From assembly GCA_001770955.1 (NCBI GenBank), contig MESL01000047.1, positions 124,001 to 188,000 on the forward strand: DNA of 64,000 nt, given 5' to 3'. The DNA comes from Burkholderiales bacterium RIFCSPLOWO2_12_FULL_65_40 (GTDB lineage: Bacteria > Pseudomonadota > Gammaproteobacteria > Burkholderiales > Burkholderiaceae_C). The notes under the pieces were generated by a model. It saw nothing but the letters and a program-made list of their open reading frames with translations. It was not told where the DNA came from and searched no databases. Position 1 is the first letter of the stretch. Every line of letters begins with the position of its first letter. Below, piece after piece: positions 27,724 to 36,834 of the stretch. Made by a program: the position numbers and the translations under genes.

Positions 27724-28695
27724 ATGGACACCCCCTCCGCGCCCCTGCCCCTGGCCTCGCCCCTGTTCGAGGTCCGCCACCTGAGCAAGCGTTATGGCGA
27801 AACCACCGTGGTCAACGACGTCTCGTTTTCGATGGCCCCCGGCGAATGCCTCGGCGTCATCGGCCCCAACGGTGCGGGCAAGACCACCACCATCCGCATG
27901 TGCCTGGGCCTCACCGCACCCGATGGCGGCAGCATCCACTACCAGCCTGCGGGCGGCGGCCCGCTGCTGCAAATGCCGCGCGACGCCCTGGCCATCAAGG
28001 CCGAGATCGGCGTGGTGACGCAGTTCGACTCGCTCGACCCCGACTTCAGCTGCCTGGAGAACCTGCGCGTGTTCGGCCGCTATTTCGGCCTCGGGCCCGG
28101 GGTGATGGACGAGCGCGCGCCGCGTCTGCTGGAATTTGCCGCACTCACGCACAAGGCCCATGCCAAGCCCGGCGAACTCTCGGGCGGCATGAAGCGGCGC
28201 CTGTCGCTGGCACGCGCGCTGGTGAACGAGCCGCGCCTGCTGCTGCTCGACGAACCCACCACCGGCCTGGACCCGCAGGCACGCCACCTGATGTGGGAGC
28301 GGCTGCAACGCCTGGTGCAAGCCGGCACCTCCATCCTGCTGACCACGCACTTCATGGACGAGGCCGAGCGCCTGTGCTCGCGCCTGCTGGTGCTCGACCA
28401 TGGCCGCAAGATCGCCGAAGGCGCGCCGCGCGCGCTGATCGCCGAGCACCTGGAGCCCGAAGTGGTGGAGGTCTACGGCGCGGGCGCCCTGGCGCTGGCG
28501 CAGGACCCTGCCCTGCTGGCCCTGGCGGCGCGCACCGAGGTCAGCGGCGAGACGGTGTTCTTCTACACCCGCGAAGCGCGCCCCCTGCTCGACGCGTTAC
28601 TGCAGCACCCGCACCTGCGCACGCTGCACCGGCCGGCAAACCTGGAGGATTTGTTCCTCAAGCTCACCGGGCGGCAGATTCGCGAGGATGGTTGA
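27724..28695 (+). CDS. ABC transporter ATP-binding protein, NodI/DrrA type
   Basis: The 323-residue ATPase has Walker A GPNGAGKTTTIRM, signature LSGGMKRRLSLARAL, Walker B LLLLDEPTTGLD and the H-loop TTHFMDEAERL. A C-terminal regulatory extension follows and ends with the NLEDLFLKLTG pattern typical of this export class. NodI-type ATPases work with ABC-2 permeases. The matching permease is at 31.5 kb on the same strand, about 2.8 kb away, with purT, a PRC-barrel gene and a phosphatase gene between them. The substrate is unknown. Confidence 0.88.
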   Translation: MDTPSAPLPLASPLFEVRHLSKRYGETTVVNDVSFSMAPGECLGVIGPNGAGKTTTIRMCLGLTAPDGGSIHYQPAGGGPLLQMPRDALAIKAEIGVVTQFDSLDPDFSCLENLRVFGRYFGLGPGVMDERAPRLLEFAALTHKAHAKPGELSGGMKRRLSLARALVNEPRLLLLDEPTTGLDPQARHLMWERLQRLVQAGTSILLTTHFMDEAERLCSRLLVLDHGRKIAEGAPRALIAEHLEPEVVEVYGAGALALAQDPALLALAARTEVSGETVFFYTREARPLLDALLQHPHLRTLHRPANLEDLFLKLTGRQIREDG

Positions 28696-28701
28696 GCGCC
28701 T

Positions 28702-28768
28702 CAATGCTCCATTAACAATAGCTGCTGGCGTTTGCTGCATAAGCGTTAGAAGCCAATTTGACTCATAA
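28702..28768 (+). repeat. Dispersed ~60-bp repeat, copy R6
   Basis: It reads ATTAACAATAGCTGCTGGCG, then TTTGCTGCATAAGCGTTAG and AAGCCAATTTGACTCAT. It lies between the convergent NodI-like and purT genes. Confidence 0.8.
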
Positions 28769-28776
28769 CCCGGCAA

Positions 28777-29979
28777 TCACGCCTTGCGCGGCTTGACCTT
28801 GCTGGCCGCGAGCTTGGCATTGCCCCGCGCCGTCTCCACATCACCCGCACGCGCCAGTGCCACGCCCATGCGCCGCTTGGTGAAGCTCTCGGGCTTGCCG
28901 AACAGGCGCAGGTCGGTGCCGGACACACGCAGCGCTTCATCAACTCCGTCGAACACGATGCCCACAGCCTCCACGCCGCCGTAGATCACGGCGCTGGCGC
29001 CGGGGTTGCGCAGGCTGGTATCCACCGGCAGGCCCAGGATGGCGCGCGCATGCAACTCGAACTCGCTCTGGTGCTGCGTGCACAGCGTGACCAGGCCGGT
29101 GTCGTGCGGGCGCGGACTGACCTCGCTGAACCAGACCTGCTCGCCCTGGACGAACAGCTCCACGCCGAACAGCCCCTGGCCGCCCAGGTTGTCCGTCACG
29201 GTCCGGGCGATCTGGCGCGCTTTGGCCAGCGCCGCCGGGTGCATGGGGTGGGGCTGCCAGCTCTCCACATAGTCGCCGCTCACCTGCACATGGCCGATGG
29301 GGTCGCAGAAGCTGGTGACGGGCGTGCCGTCGGCCCCCAGCGAGCGCACTGTCAGCAGCGTGATTTCGTAGTCGAAGTCGATGAAGCCTTCGACGATGAC
29401 CCGCCCGTGGCTCACGCGGCCACCGGCCATGGCGGTGTCCCAGGCCTGCTGCACATCGGCCGGGCCGTCAATCTTGCTCTGGCCCTTGCCCGAGCTGCTC
29501 ATTACCGGCTTGACGATGCAGGGGTAGCCAATTCCGCCATCGATGGCGGCCTGCAGCTCTGCCAGCGAATCGCAGAAGCGGTAGGGGCTGGTGGGAAGCC
29601 CCAGCGTTTCTGCAGCCAGCACACGGATGCCCTCGCGGTCCATGGTCAGGCGCGCGGCGCGGGCCGTCGGGATCACGCGCACCGTGCCTGCGGCCTCCAG
29701 TTGTTCCAGCATCGGTGTGGCGATGGCCTCGATCTCGGGTACCACCAGGTGCGGGCGCTCGGCCTCGATCAGGGCCTGGAGCTGCGCCGGGTCGCTCATG
29801 GCGATGGTGCGCGCATGGTGCGCCACCTGCTGGCCGGGGGCGTGGTCGTAGCGGTCCACGGCGATGGTCTCCACGCCCAGTCGCTGCAATGCGATCAGCA
29901 CCTCCTTGCCCAGCTCGCCCGCGCCGAGCAGCATGACTTTGGTGGCGTGGGGAGACAAAGGGGTTCCAAGGGTGGTCAT
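28777..29979 (-). CDS. purT: PurT, formate-dependent GAR transformylase
   Basis: The 400-residue ATP-grasp enzyme has the PurT N-terminal block [20 protein letters not shown], the [10 protein letters not shown] substrate loop, [15 protein letters not shown] for ATP, and [15 protein letters not shown]. It makes formyl-GAR from GAR, formate and ATP without folate. Length fits E. coli PurT (392). I start at ATG 29977-29979. The frame is open upstream to 30210, but that part overlaps the PRC-barrel gene region and lacks family character. It interrupts an otherwise paired ABC transporter. Confidence 0.95.
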   Translation of the reverse strand: MTTLGTPLSPHATKVMLLGAGELGKEVLIALQRLGVETIAVDRYDHAPGQQVAHHARTIAMSDPAQLQALIEAERPHLVVPEIEAIATPMLEQLEAAGTVRVIPTARAARLTMDREGIRVLAAETLGLPTSPYRFCDSLAELQAAIDGGIGYPCIVKPVMSSSGKGQSKIDGPADVQQAWDTAMAGGRVSHGRVIVEGFIDFDYEITLLTVRSLGADGTPVTSFCDPIGHVQVSGDYVESWQPHPMHPAALAKARQIARTVTDNLGGQGLFGVELFVQGEQVWFSEVSPRPHDTGLVTLCTQHQSEFELHARAILGLPVDTSLRNPGASAVIYGGVEAVGIVFDGVDEALRVSGTDLRLFGKPESFTKRRMGVALARAGDVETARGNAKLAASKVKPRKA

Positions 29980-30221
29980 GGTGGCGCTTTCAAGAAGAAT
30001 GGGAAATGGGTAAACCTTTACTGCGACAGCATTGTCCCAATGTTCTCGCATCAGAAGGTCGCAAGCCCGAACGGCAGCCTCTTGCGCAATGACGCGACAG
30101 GTTTGCATGGTACGCGGACGCATGCGGGGGCGCCGCCGTGTAACGCTGCGTGCGCTTGCGAACAGACACTGCCCGAGACACGCCCCATGCTCCATGCACC
30201 CCTTTTCCAATGGAGCACAAG

Positions 30222-30665
30222 ATGAACTACGAAGAACGCGACGCTTACGGCATGTACAAGCTTTCGGGCACGCCCGGCGTCGGCCCGGACCCCCGCCATG
30301 GACCGGGTCCGCACCTCATGGGCGCAGACACGCTCATCGGCAATGACATCTACAACAAGGACGGCGAAGACCTGGGCGACGTCAAGGAGATCATGCTCGA
30401 CATGCGCAGCGGCCGCGTCAGCTACGCCGTGCTGTCCTTTGGCGGCTTCCTGGGCATGGGCGAGAAGCTTTTCGCCGTGCCCTGGGACGCGCTGAAGCTG
30501 GACACCGAGAACAAGCGCTTCACGCTCGGCGTGAACAAAGAACAACTCGAAGGCGCACCGGGGTTCGACAAGAACCATTGGCCCGACATGGCCGATGTGG
30601 CCTGGGAAAAAGGCATCCACGATTTCTATGGCACCAAACCGTACACCGATACCGTGAGCGTCTGA
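30222..30665 (+). CDS. PRC-barrel domain protein
   Basis: The 147-residue soluble protein has a PRC-barrel domain (about residues 35-105) with [24 protein letters not shown] and [22 protein letters not shown] short C-terminal tail resembles that of other stress-linked PRC-barrel proteins. The fold occurs in RimM and in reaction centre subunit H, and free-standing copies are often stress-induced; the function here is unknown. The ribosome site GGAGCACAAG precedes ATG 30222. A strong terminator follows, so it is the end of its transcript. Confidence 0.85.
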   Translation: MNYEERDAYGMYKLSGTPGVGPDPRHGPGPHLMGADTLIGNDIYNKDGEDLGDVKEIMLDMRSGRVSYAVLSFGGFLGMGEKLFAVPWDALKLDTENKRFTLGVNKEQLEGAPGFDKNHWPDMADVAWEKGIHDFYGTKPYTDTVSV

Positions 30666-30683
30666 CCCCCGCCGGATCGACCG

Positions 30684-30734
30684 GCGCCCACCGCCCTGCG
30701 GCGCGCGAGCGCACAACGGGCGGTGGGCGCTTTT
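30684..30734 (+). terminator. Rho-independent terminator after the PRC-barrel gene
   Basis: GCGCCCACCGCCC (30684-30696) pairs perfectly with GGGCGGTGGGCGC (30718-30730) around a 21-base loop, followed by TTTT. The 13-bp stem starts 18 bases after the stop codon. Confidence 0.85.
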
Positions 30735-30769
30735 CATTGCGGTGGCAGCCCTGCAAATCACCGCCGCGT

Positions 30770-31342
30770 TCAGACAGCGCCAGACGGCAGGCGGGCCAGC
30801 ACACGCGGCACGCCAGCGGCATCCCCGCGCAGAACCAGCCCCTCGCCCACCGCCGTGTCGCTGCCCACCAGCGCCGACAGCACGAACATGTGTGTCACCC
30901 AGACTTCGAAGCGGCCGGGCTGGCGGGACACGTCTGCCAGCAGCTGACGCAGTTCGCCCAGGTGGGCCTCGTTAGTGGCCTCGGCGGCGCCTTGGGGCGA
31001 CCCCAGCGCCGCCCACGCCTGGGTCGTGCCAAAGGCCAGCCGGGCGGTGTCGAGGCATCGGCACCATGGGCTGGAGCGCACCTGTGCCGGCACCAGTGCC
31101 TGGGCCTGGAACCACTGGCCCATGCGCCGCGCCTGTGCTCGCCCTTCTTCGCTCAGGTTGCGCTGGGTGCGGCAGTCACCGATGCGAAACCCCGGCGGGT
31201 CGAACGTGCCAGGCGCCAATGCATGCCGAAAGGCCACCACCACGCCGCCAGAACGGATCAGGTCCCGGGCCTGCGGGTGGGTGGCCCAGGCCGGCAAGGA
31301 GGCGCTCAGGCCAGCCCCCAGCAGAGAACGTCGTTGCAACAT
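30770..31342 (-). CDS. Exported histidine phosphatase (phosphoglycerate mutase-like)
   Basis: The 190-residue protein starts with a possible twin-arginine or Sec signal (MLQRRSLLGAGLSASLPAWA). The RH nucleophile motif is present as VVAFRHALAPGT (His about residue 40). RSSPWCRCLDTARLAFG matches the conserved second arginine block, and WVTHMFVLSAL holds the second His. Family members remove phosphate from diverse substrates. The signal puts it in the periplasm. It converges on the PRC-barrel gene across the terminator. The substrate is unknown. Confidence 0.8.
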   Translation of the reverse strand: MLQRRSLLGAGLSASLPAWATHPQARDLIRSGGVVVAFRHALAPGTFDPPGFRIGDCRTQRNLSEEGRAQARRMGQWFQAQALVPAQVRSSPWCRCLDTARLAFGTTQAWAALGSPQGAAEATNEAHLGELRQLLADVSRQPGRFEVWVTHMFVLSALVGSDTAVGEGLVLRGDAAGVPRVLARLPSGAV

Positions 31343-31537
31343 GCCTACCTCGCGCTGCCGGAATGTCCGGCCGGGTCCTGATGCTACGGCGGCCTGGTGC
31401 CGGTGACCGCAGGCAGCGTCAATCCGGCCCGGGCCTGAGGGCTATAGGGAATGGGTATCGATGAACCCCCATGGGGCGGAGAACCGAATCCGCGCGGTGG
31501 TGCTGCAAGACCCGGCCCCCCGCAGCACAATACGCCC

Positions 31538-32377
31538 ATGCAAAGCGTCGTTCCACCCGCGGCACCCGCCGCAGCATCTTCCACGCCCTCAGTGTGGCGT
31601 CCGCCCACGCTCTCAGGGCGCTTCTGGCCGGTGTTCCTGCGCAACCTGCTGGTGTGGCGCAAGCTCGCCATTCCCAGCCTGGTGGGCAACATCGCCGAGC
31701 CGCTGATGTGGCTGGTGGCCTTCGGCTACGGCATGGGCGCGCTCGTGGGGCAGATGCAGGTCAACGGGCAGGCCGTGCCCTACATCCTGTTCCTCGCCAG
31801 CGGCTCGATCTGCATGAGCGCGATGAACGCCGCGAGCTTCGAGGCGCTGTACTCGGCCTTCTCGCGCATGCATGTGCAGAAAACCTGGGAAGGCATCATG
31901 AACACCCCCGTGGGGCTGGACGACGTCGTTCTGGCCGAAATGCTCTGGGCCGCCTTCAAGGCGCTGTTCACGGTCACGGCCATCTTGCTGGTGATGCTGG
32001 CGCTGGGCATCAGCCACTCGCCCAAGTTGCTCGTGGCCTGGCCCGTGCTGCTGTGCGTGGGCATCATGTTCTCCAGCATCGCGCTGATCTTCAACGCGCT
32101 GGCCAAGGGCTACGACTTCTTCACCTATTACTTCACGCTGGTGCTCACGCCCATGATGTTCCTCTCGGGTGTGTTCTTTCCGCGCGAGCAGTTGCCGACC
32201 GTGGTGCGCCATATTTCCGACTGGCTTCCGCTGACCAATGCCGTGGAGCTGGTACGCCCGCTCTTCATGGACCAGTGGCCCGCGCACCCACTGCGCCACG
32301 GCCTGGTGATGGTGGTGACCACCGTAGCCGCCTACTGGGTCGCCCTGGCCCTGACGCGCCGCCGTTTCGCCGCCTGA
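31538..32377 (+). CDS. ABC-2 type permease, NodJ-like
   Basis: The 279-residue inner-membrane protein has six transmembrane segments. It matches the NodJ/ABC-2 pattern in NLLVWRKLAIPSLVGNIAEPLMWL, MNTPVGLDDVVLAEMLWAAFKA and FLSGVFFPREQLPTVVRHISDWLPLTNAVELVRPL. It should form an exporter with the NodI-like ATPase at 27.7 kb. I start at ATG 31538; the frame is open upstream from 31451. Two flavin split-barrel genes follow, the first only 5 bases after its stop. Confidence 0.88.
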   Translation: MQSVVPPAAPAAASSTPSVWRPPTLSGRFWPVFLRNLLVWRKLAIPSLVGNIAEPLMWLVAFGYGMGALVGQMQVNGQAVPYILFLASGSICMSAMNAASFEALYSAFSRMHVQKTWEGIMNTPVGLDDVVLAEMLWAAFKALFTVTAILLVMLALGISHSPKLLVAWPVLLCVGIMFSSIALIFNALAKGYDFFTYYFTLVLTPMMFLSGVFFPREQLPTVVRHISDWLPLTNAVELVRPLFMDQWPAHPLRHGLVMVVTTVAAYWVALALTRRRFAA

Positions 32378-32382
32378 CCGCC

Positions 32383-32877
32383 ATGACCGCACCCGCACTG
32401 TTGAGCCCGCAGCACATCGCCATGGTGGACCGGGGGGTCTCGGTGATCGTGGCCTCGCGCGATGCCGCGTTGCGCCCGAGCATCATGCGCGGCGTGGGCA
32501 GCACCATCAGCGCCGACGGCACGCAGGTCACGGTGTACCTGCGGCGCAGCCAGTCGCGCCAGCTCCTGCAGGACATCGAGGCTGGCGGCGGGGTCGCCGT
32601 GGTGTTCAGCGAGCCGCCCACGCACCGCACGCTGCAGCTCAAGGCCAGCACGGCCACCCTGCGCCCCGCAGGTCCGGCCGATCAGCCGCTGCTGCACAAA
32701 TACCTCGCCGCCATGCAGCACGAGCTGGCCCAGGTGGGCTACGGGCCCGCCTACGCGGCCGCCATGCTGTCCGCGCCGCTGGAAGACGTGGTGGCCCTGC
32801 AGTTCACGCCGCAGGCCGCCTTCGACCAGACACCCGGGCCGCGCGCTGGTGCGCCCCTGACCGCCGCCCAGCCATGA
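32383..32877 (+). CDS. Pyridoxamine-phosphate oxidase-like flavin split-barrel protein
   Basis: The 164-residue protein opens MTAPALLSPQHIAMVDRGVS and has SIMRGVGSTISADGTQVTVY followed by QLLQDIEAGGGVAVVFSEP, like small PNPOx-fold proteins that bind FMN, F420 or haem. No single function can be assigned. It starts 5 bases after the ABC permease stop, and its TGA overlaps the next ATG (ATGA), so the three genes form one unit. A heteromer with the next protein, which has the same fold, is plausible. Confidence 0.72.
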   Translation: MTAPALLSPQHIAMVDRGVSVIVASRDAALRPSIMRGVGSTISADGTQVTVYLRRSQSRQLLQDIEAGGGVAVVFSEPPTHRTLQLKASTATLRPAGPADQPLLHKYLAAMQHELAQVGYGPAYAAAMLSAPLEDVVALQFTPQAAFDQTPGPRAGAPLTAAQP

Positions 32878-34229
32878 CGACGCCCCTGCTCCCCGCCATC
32901 CGCTCCTGCCTTGAAGGCGCCATCCCCGCCGTGATGGCGACCTGCGCCAGCGATGGCACGCCCAACGTGGCCTACATCTCGCAGGTCGTCTATGTGGACG
33001 AGGGCCATGTGGCACTGTCGTTCCAGTTCTTCAACAAGACGCGCGAGAACATCCTCGCAAACCCATATGCCTCGGTGCTGGTGCTGGACCCGGTGACCGC
33101 GCGCTTTTATCGCCTGCACCTGCGCTACCTGCGTACGGAGACGGCGGGCGCGCTGTTCGAGAGCATGAAGGCGCGCCTGGCGGGCATCGCGTCGCACAAC
33201 GGCATGGCCGATGTGTTCCGCCTCAAGGGTTCTGACGTGTACGCCGTGGAGCACATCGACGCCATCGACGGCGAGGGTCTGCCGCCGCCTGCTCCCCGGC
33301 CCGGCCAGTTGCACCGATTGCGCCAGTGCAGCGAGCGCATGGCCGCCTGCACCGGCCTGGAGGAGTTGCTGCAGGGCGCGCTCGCCTGCCTGCGCGACGC
33401 CATGGGCATCGGACATGCCATGGTGCTGATGCTCGATGCCCCGGCGCAGCGCCTGTACACCGTGGCCAGCTGCGGCTACGCCACCTCGGGCGTGGGCTCG
33501 GAGATCGCGTTGGGGCATGGCGTGATCGGCATGGCCGCGCGCGAGAACACGCCGGTGCGCATCAGCCACATGACGCACGCCGCACTCTACAGCCACGCCA
33601 TGCGCAGCAGCCTGGAGGCTGGCGCGCACCACGGTGGCGCCGAGCCGCCGGGCATGGACATTCCCTACCCCGGCCTGCCTGAGCCACACAGCCAGCTGGC
33701 GGTGCCCATGGTGGCAGCCGGGCGCGTGCTCGGCGTGCTGTTCGTCGAGAGCCCGCAAGATCTGGCGTTCGACTTCGAGGACGAGGACATGCTCGTCACC
33801 CTGGCCGGCCACCTGGGCGCGGCCATTGACCTGCTGCAGGCCACGCCCGAAAGCGCCGACGGGGCCACGCCCGGCGCCACGCTGGCGCCCGCCGTGAGCG
33901 GAGCCCCGGTGCGCGTGCGCCACTACCCGGCCAACGACAGCGTGTTCATCAACGACGACTACCTCATCAAGGGTGTGGCGGGCGCCATCTTCTGGAAGCT
34001 GCTGCGCGACTACACACAGGCGGGACGTACCGAATTCACCAACCGCGAACTGCGGCTGGACCCTTCGATCCGCCTGCCCGACGTGGCCGACAACCTGGAG
34101 GCGCGCCTGCTCCTGCTGCAGCGCCGCCTGCAGGAAAACAACCCACCCATGCGCATCGAAAAGACTGGGCGCGGGCGCTTTCGCCTGTGCGTCGCCTGTC
34201 CGGTGCTGCTCGAAGAGTTGCCGGGCTGA
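32874..34229 (+). CDS. PNPOx-fold/GAF/winged-helix fusion, putative redox-responsive regulator
   Basis: The 451-residue protein has three parts. An N-terminal flavin split-barrel (about residues 5-130) contains VMATCASDGTPNVAYISQV. A GAF domain (about 145-320) contains HAMVLMLDAPAQRLYTVASCGY and SQLAVPMVAAGRVLGVLFVE. A C-terminal winged-helix-like region (about 340-445) contains FTNRELRLDP and the wing MRIEKTGRGRFRL. An effector that senses flavin, NO or a small ligand and binds DNA is my inference. It overlaps the upstream split-barrel gene by ATGA and faces a hemerythrin-like gene 4 bases away. Confidence 0.75.
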   Translation: MTTPLLPAIRSCLEGAIPAVMATCASDGTPNVAYISQVVYVDEGHVALSFQFFNKTRENILANPYASVLVLDPVTARFYRLHLRYLRTETAGALFESMKARLAGIASHNGMADVFRLKGSDVYAVEHIDAIDGEGLPPPAPRPGQLHRLRQCSERMAACTGLEELLQGALACLRDAMGIGHAMVLMLDAPAQRLYTVASCGYATSGVGSEIALGHGVIGMAARENTPVRISHMTHAALYSHAMRSSLEAGAHHGGAEPPGMDIPYPGLPEPHSQLAVPMVAAGRVLGVLFVESPQDLAFDFEDEDMLVTLAGHLGAAIDLLQATPESADGATPGATLAPAVSGAPVRVRHYPANDSVFINDDYLIKGVAGAIFWKLLRDYTQAGRTEFTNRELRLDPSIRLPDVADNLEARLLLLQRRLQENNPPMRIEKTGRGRFRLCVACPVLLEELPG

Positions 34230-34233
34230 GCCT

Positions 34234-34977
34234 TCACCGGACGGCCGCGCCAGCCATTCCCAGGCCGGCCATGAGTTTGTCCCATTCGCGTGCGGTGAGG
34301 TGCGGACGCACCACGTCCAGCACGGCACCGAACGCTTCGCCGGGCGCCTGCTGGCGCATGCCGCCCAGCAGGGCCACGCGCTCGGCCGGCGCCATGAAGG
34401 GCACCATCCAGCGCATCACGAGCATCATTTCACCGGGCGGAATCGACGACACCAGCGCGCCGTGCACGGCCATCAGCTCGTCGTCCGTGTAGTGCTGCCA
34501 CAGCGCCGCGTTGTGCGCAGTCTCTTCCAGGTGCATATGCTCGAAGTTGTGCGCGACGAACAGCGCCAGCGCGTGGTACAGCGCCTGGGTGCGGGGCGCG
34601 CGGTCGGCGCGCGCGCAGGACATCAGATCGGCCACCGCCCGAACCAGGCGCAGGATGTACCGCTCATGCTCCTCATGCTCGTCCCCCACCACCAGGCTGC
34701 CACCCTGGACACGGGCTTCGATGGCCGGGTGCACGAAGGTGTTTTCGTGTTCCAGGTGAGCCTGGCACACGTCCAGCAACTGCGCCACACGCTGGCAGCC
34801 CTGGGCAAAGTCCAGGTCGTCCTCCACGTCCATGCGGCCCAGGCCGAGCAGCGTGTCGGCCATGAAGGCGCGCAGGGCCTTGTGGATGCCGGCATACAGG
34901 TCCACGCGCGGCGCGGGGGACTGGGTGGCGGCGATTTCGGCAATTTCGGCAATTTCGCGGGGTTCGATCTTCCTCAC
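34234..34977 (-). CDS. Hemerythrin-like HHE cation-binding protein
   Basis: The 247-residue soluble protein has a four-helix HHE domain with candidate di-iron ligands. These lie in AGIHKALRAF, HLEHENTFVHP, DEHEEHERYI and HNFEHMHLEE. A C-terminal part (about 170-247) looks like a second helical domain. Such proteins bind O2 or respond to NO and iron stress; here the role is inferred. The N-terminus contains a short tandem repeat (IAEIAEIA). It converges on the split-barrel/GAF regulator with a 4-base gap. Confidence 0.8.
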   Translation of the reverse strand: MRKIEPREIAEIAEIAATQSPAPRVDLYAGIHKALRAFMADTLLGLGRMDVEDDLDFAQGCQRVAQLLDVCQAHLEHENTFVHPAIEARVQGGSLVVGDEHEEHERYILRLVRAVADLMSCARADRAPRTQALYHALALFVAHNFEHMHLEETAHNAALWQHYTDDELMAVHGALVSSIPPGEMMLVMRWMVPFMAPAERVALLGGMRQQAPGEAFGAVLDVVRPHLTAREWDKLMAGLGMAGAAVR

Positions 34978-35162
34978 GTTCTTTCCTGGCCCTGGGGCCT
35001 GCTACGGCGTGGCGGAAAACCGCGCCGGGCCGGGTGCACCATGCACCCGCAACCGTGGAATGAAGTCTAGAAATCGCCGCCTTCGCGCGCTGTTAAAAAT
35101 CCCTTAACTGAACCCTATCGCATCCTTAAAAGCACCATCGCACACCAATTACGTGACTTTGT

Positions 35163-36737
35163 TCACGCCGCCGCACGGACCAGATCAACCGCCTTTTCCG
35201 CGATCATGATGGTGGGCGCGTTGGTGTTGCCGCTGACAATGCGCGGCATGATGGAGGCATCGACCACGCGCAGCCCCTGCACGCCGCGCACGCACAGCTG
35301 CGCGTCGACCACGTCGTGCTCGCCCGGGCCCATGCGGCAGGTGCCCACGGGGTGGTAGATGGTGTCGGCGTACTGGCGGATGAAGGCTTCGATGTCGGTG
35401 TCCGACTCCAGCACCTTCAAGGCGCCATGCCGTGCCAGCGCGGGCTGCGCCAGGATTTCCTGCATGCGCCGGAAGCCGTGCACCATGCGGTCCATGTCGG
35501 AGCGCTCACCGAGGAAGTTCGGATCCACCAGGGGCAGCGCCAGCGGGTCGCTGCTGGCGAGCTGCACGCTGCCCCGGCTGACGGGTTGCAGCAGGCAGAC
35601 ATGGCAGGAATAGCCGTGGCCCAGCACCGTCTTGCGGCCGTGGTCCACCAGCTTGCCGATGACAAAGTGCAGTTGCACGTCGGGAGCCGCTTCTGACGGC
35701 TGGCTGCGGATGAAGCCCCCCGCCTCTGCGAAGTTGGTCGTCAGCATGCCGCTGCGCTGGCGGCGCCACTCGCCGACACCGCGCACGATGCGCGCCACGC
35801 CCGGCAGCGATATGCCGAAGAGTTCACTCTGCCCCGGCGCGTCGACCACGCGCACCACGTCAGGGTGGTCGTGCAGGTGCGCGCCCACGCCGGGCTGGTC
35901 GTGCAGCACGGCGATGCCATGGCGCTGCAGCTGCGTCCCGGGGCCGATGCCCGAGAGCATGAGCAGTTGCGGCGACAACAATGCGCCCGCGCTCAGCAGC
36001 ACTTCGCGCGTGCAGCGCACCTGCTGCACGCGGCCGCCCTGGCGGTATTCGACCCCGACGGCACGGCGCCCTTCGAACAGGATGCGCATCGCGTGCGCTC
36101 CGGTGAGCACCTGCAGATTCGGCCGTGCGAGGTGCGGCGTGAGGTAGGCCTTGGCGGCGCTGAAACGCTCGCCATCGCGGTGCGTGACCTGGTATTCGCC
36201 CACGCCCTCCTGCGTGGCACCGTTGAAGTCGCGGTTGTGTGCGTGACCGGCCTGCACACCGGCCTCGACGAACACACTGCTGAAGCGGTTGGGCGAGCGC
36301 AAGTCCATCACATTGAGCGGGCCACCCACGGCATGCCAGGCATCGGCGCCACGCTCGTTGTTCTCGGACCGGAAAAAATACGGCAGCACATCGCTCCAGC
36401 CCCAGCCGGGGTTGCCCTGGGCGGCCCAGTGGTCGTAGTCCTGCGGCTGGCCACGCGCATAGATCATGGCGTTGATCGAGCTGGAGCCGCCCAGCACCTT
36501 GCCGCGCGGCTGGTAGCCCCGGCGCCCGCCCAGGCCCGGCTGCGGGGTGGTGTTCAGCCCCCAGCCGTTGAGCATGAATTTAGCCATCACCGCCAGCCCG
36601 GCCGGGCAGTGGATGAGCACGCTGCCATCCGCAGGACCCGCCTCGAGCAGGCACACGCGCACGGCCGGGTCTTCGCTCAGGCGCCCGGCGAGCACACAAC
36701 CGGCCGAACCGCCACCCACCACGATGTAGTCGAACAT
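35163..36737 (-). CDS. GMC-family FAD oxidoreductase (choline/alcohol dehydrogenase-like)
   Basis: The 524-residue flavoenzyme has the N-terminal dinucleotide motif IVVGGGSAGCVLAGRLSE, then GMC signature 1 (GKVLGGSSSINAMIYARG) and signature 2 (GALLSPQLLMLSGIGP). The C-terminal block HPVGTCRMG holds the active-site His. It oxidises an alcohol to an aldehyde; alkanol, aryl alcohol or choline are all possible. ATG 36735-36737 has an excellent ribosome site (GAGGAGG). It is divergent from the hydroxyacyl-CoA dehydrogenase gene, which hints at joint use in alcohol or fatty-acid degradation. Confidence 0.88.
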   Translation of the reverse strand: MFDYIVVGGGSAGCVLAGRLSEDPAVRVCLLEAGPADGSVLIHCPAGLAVMAKFMLNGWGLNTTPQPGLGGRRGYQPRGKVLGGSSSINAMIYARGQPQDYDHWAAQGNPGWGWSDVLPYFFRSENNERGADAWHAVGGPLNVMDLRSPNRFSSVFVEAGVQAGHAHNRDFNGATQEGVGEYQVTHRDGERFSAAKAYLTPHLARPNLQVLTGAHAMRILFEGRRAVGVEYRQGGRVQQVRCTREVLLSAGALLSPQLLMLSGIGPGTQLQRHGIAVLHDQPGVGAHLHDHPDVVRVVDAPGQSELFGISLPGVARIVRGVGEWRRQRSGMLTTNFAEAGGFIRSQPSEAAPDVQLHFVIGKLVDHGRKTVLGHGYSCHVCLLQPVSRGSVQLASSDPLALPLVDPNFLGERSDMDRMVHGFRRMQEILAQPALARHGALKVLESDTDIEAFIRQYADTIYHPVGTCRMGPGEHDVVDAQLCVRGVQGLRVVDASIMPRIVSGNTNAPTIMIAEKAVDLVRAAA

Positions 36738-36834
36738 GTCTCGCCTCCTCTGTCTTCGGTCCACCTTAACCGAAAGCGAGGGTAAATGCCGATACGATGG
36801 AGGCTGTTGTTTCACTTTGAAGAGAGCACTCCAC

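Noticed and set aside
31471-32877. 468-codon version of the first split-barrel protein
   Set aside because: The upstream part is a shadow of the ABC-2 permease gene. ATG 32383 follows that gene's stop by 5 bases.
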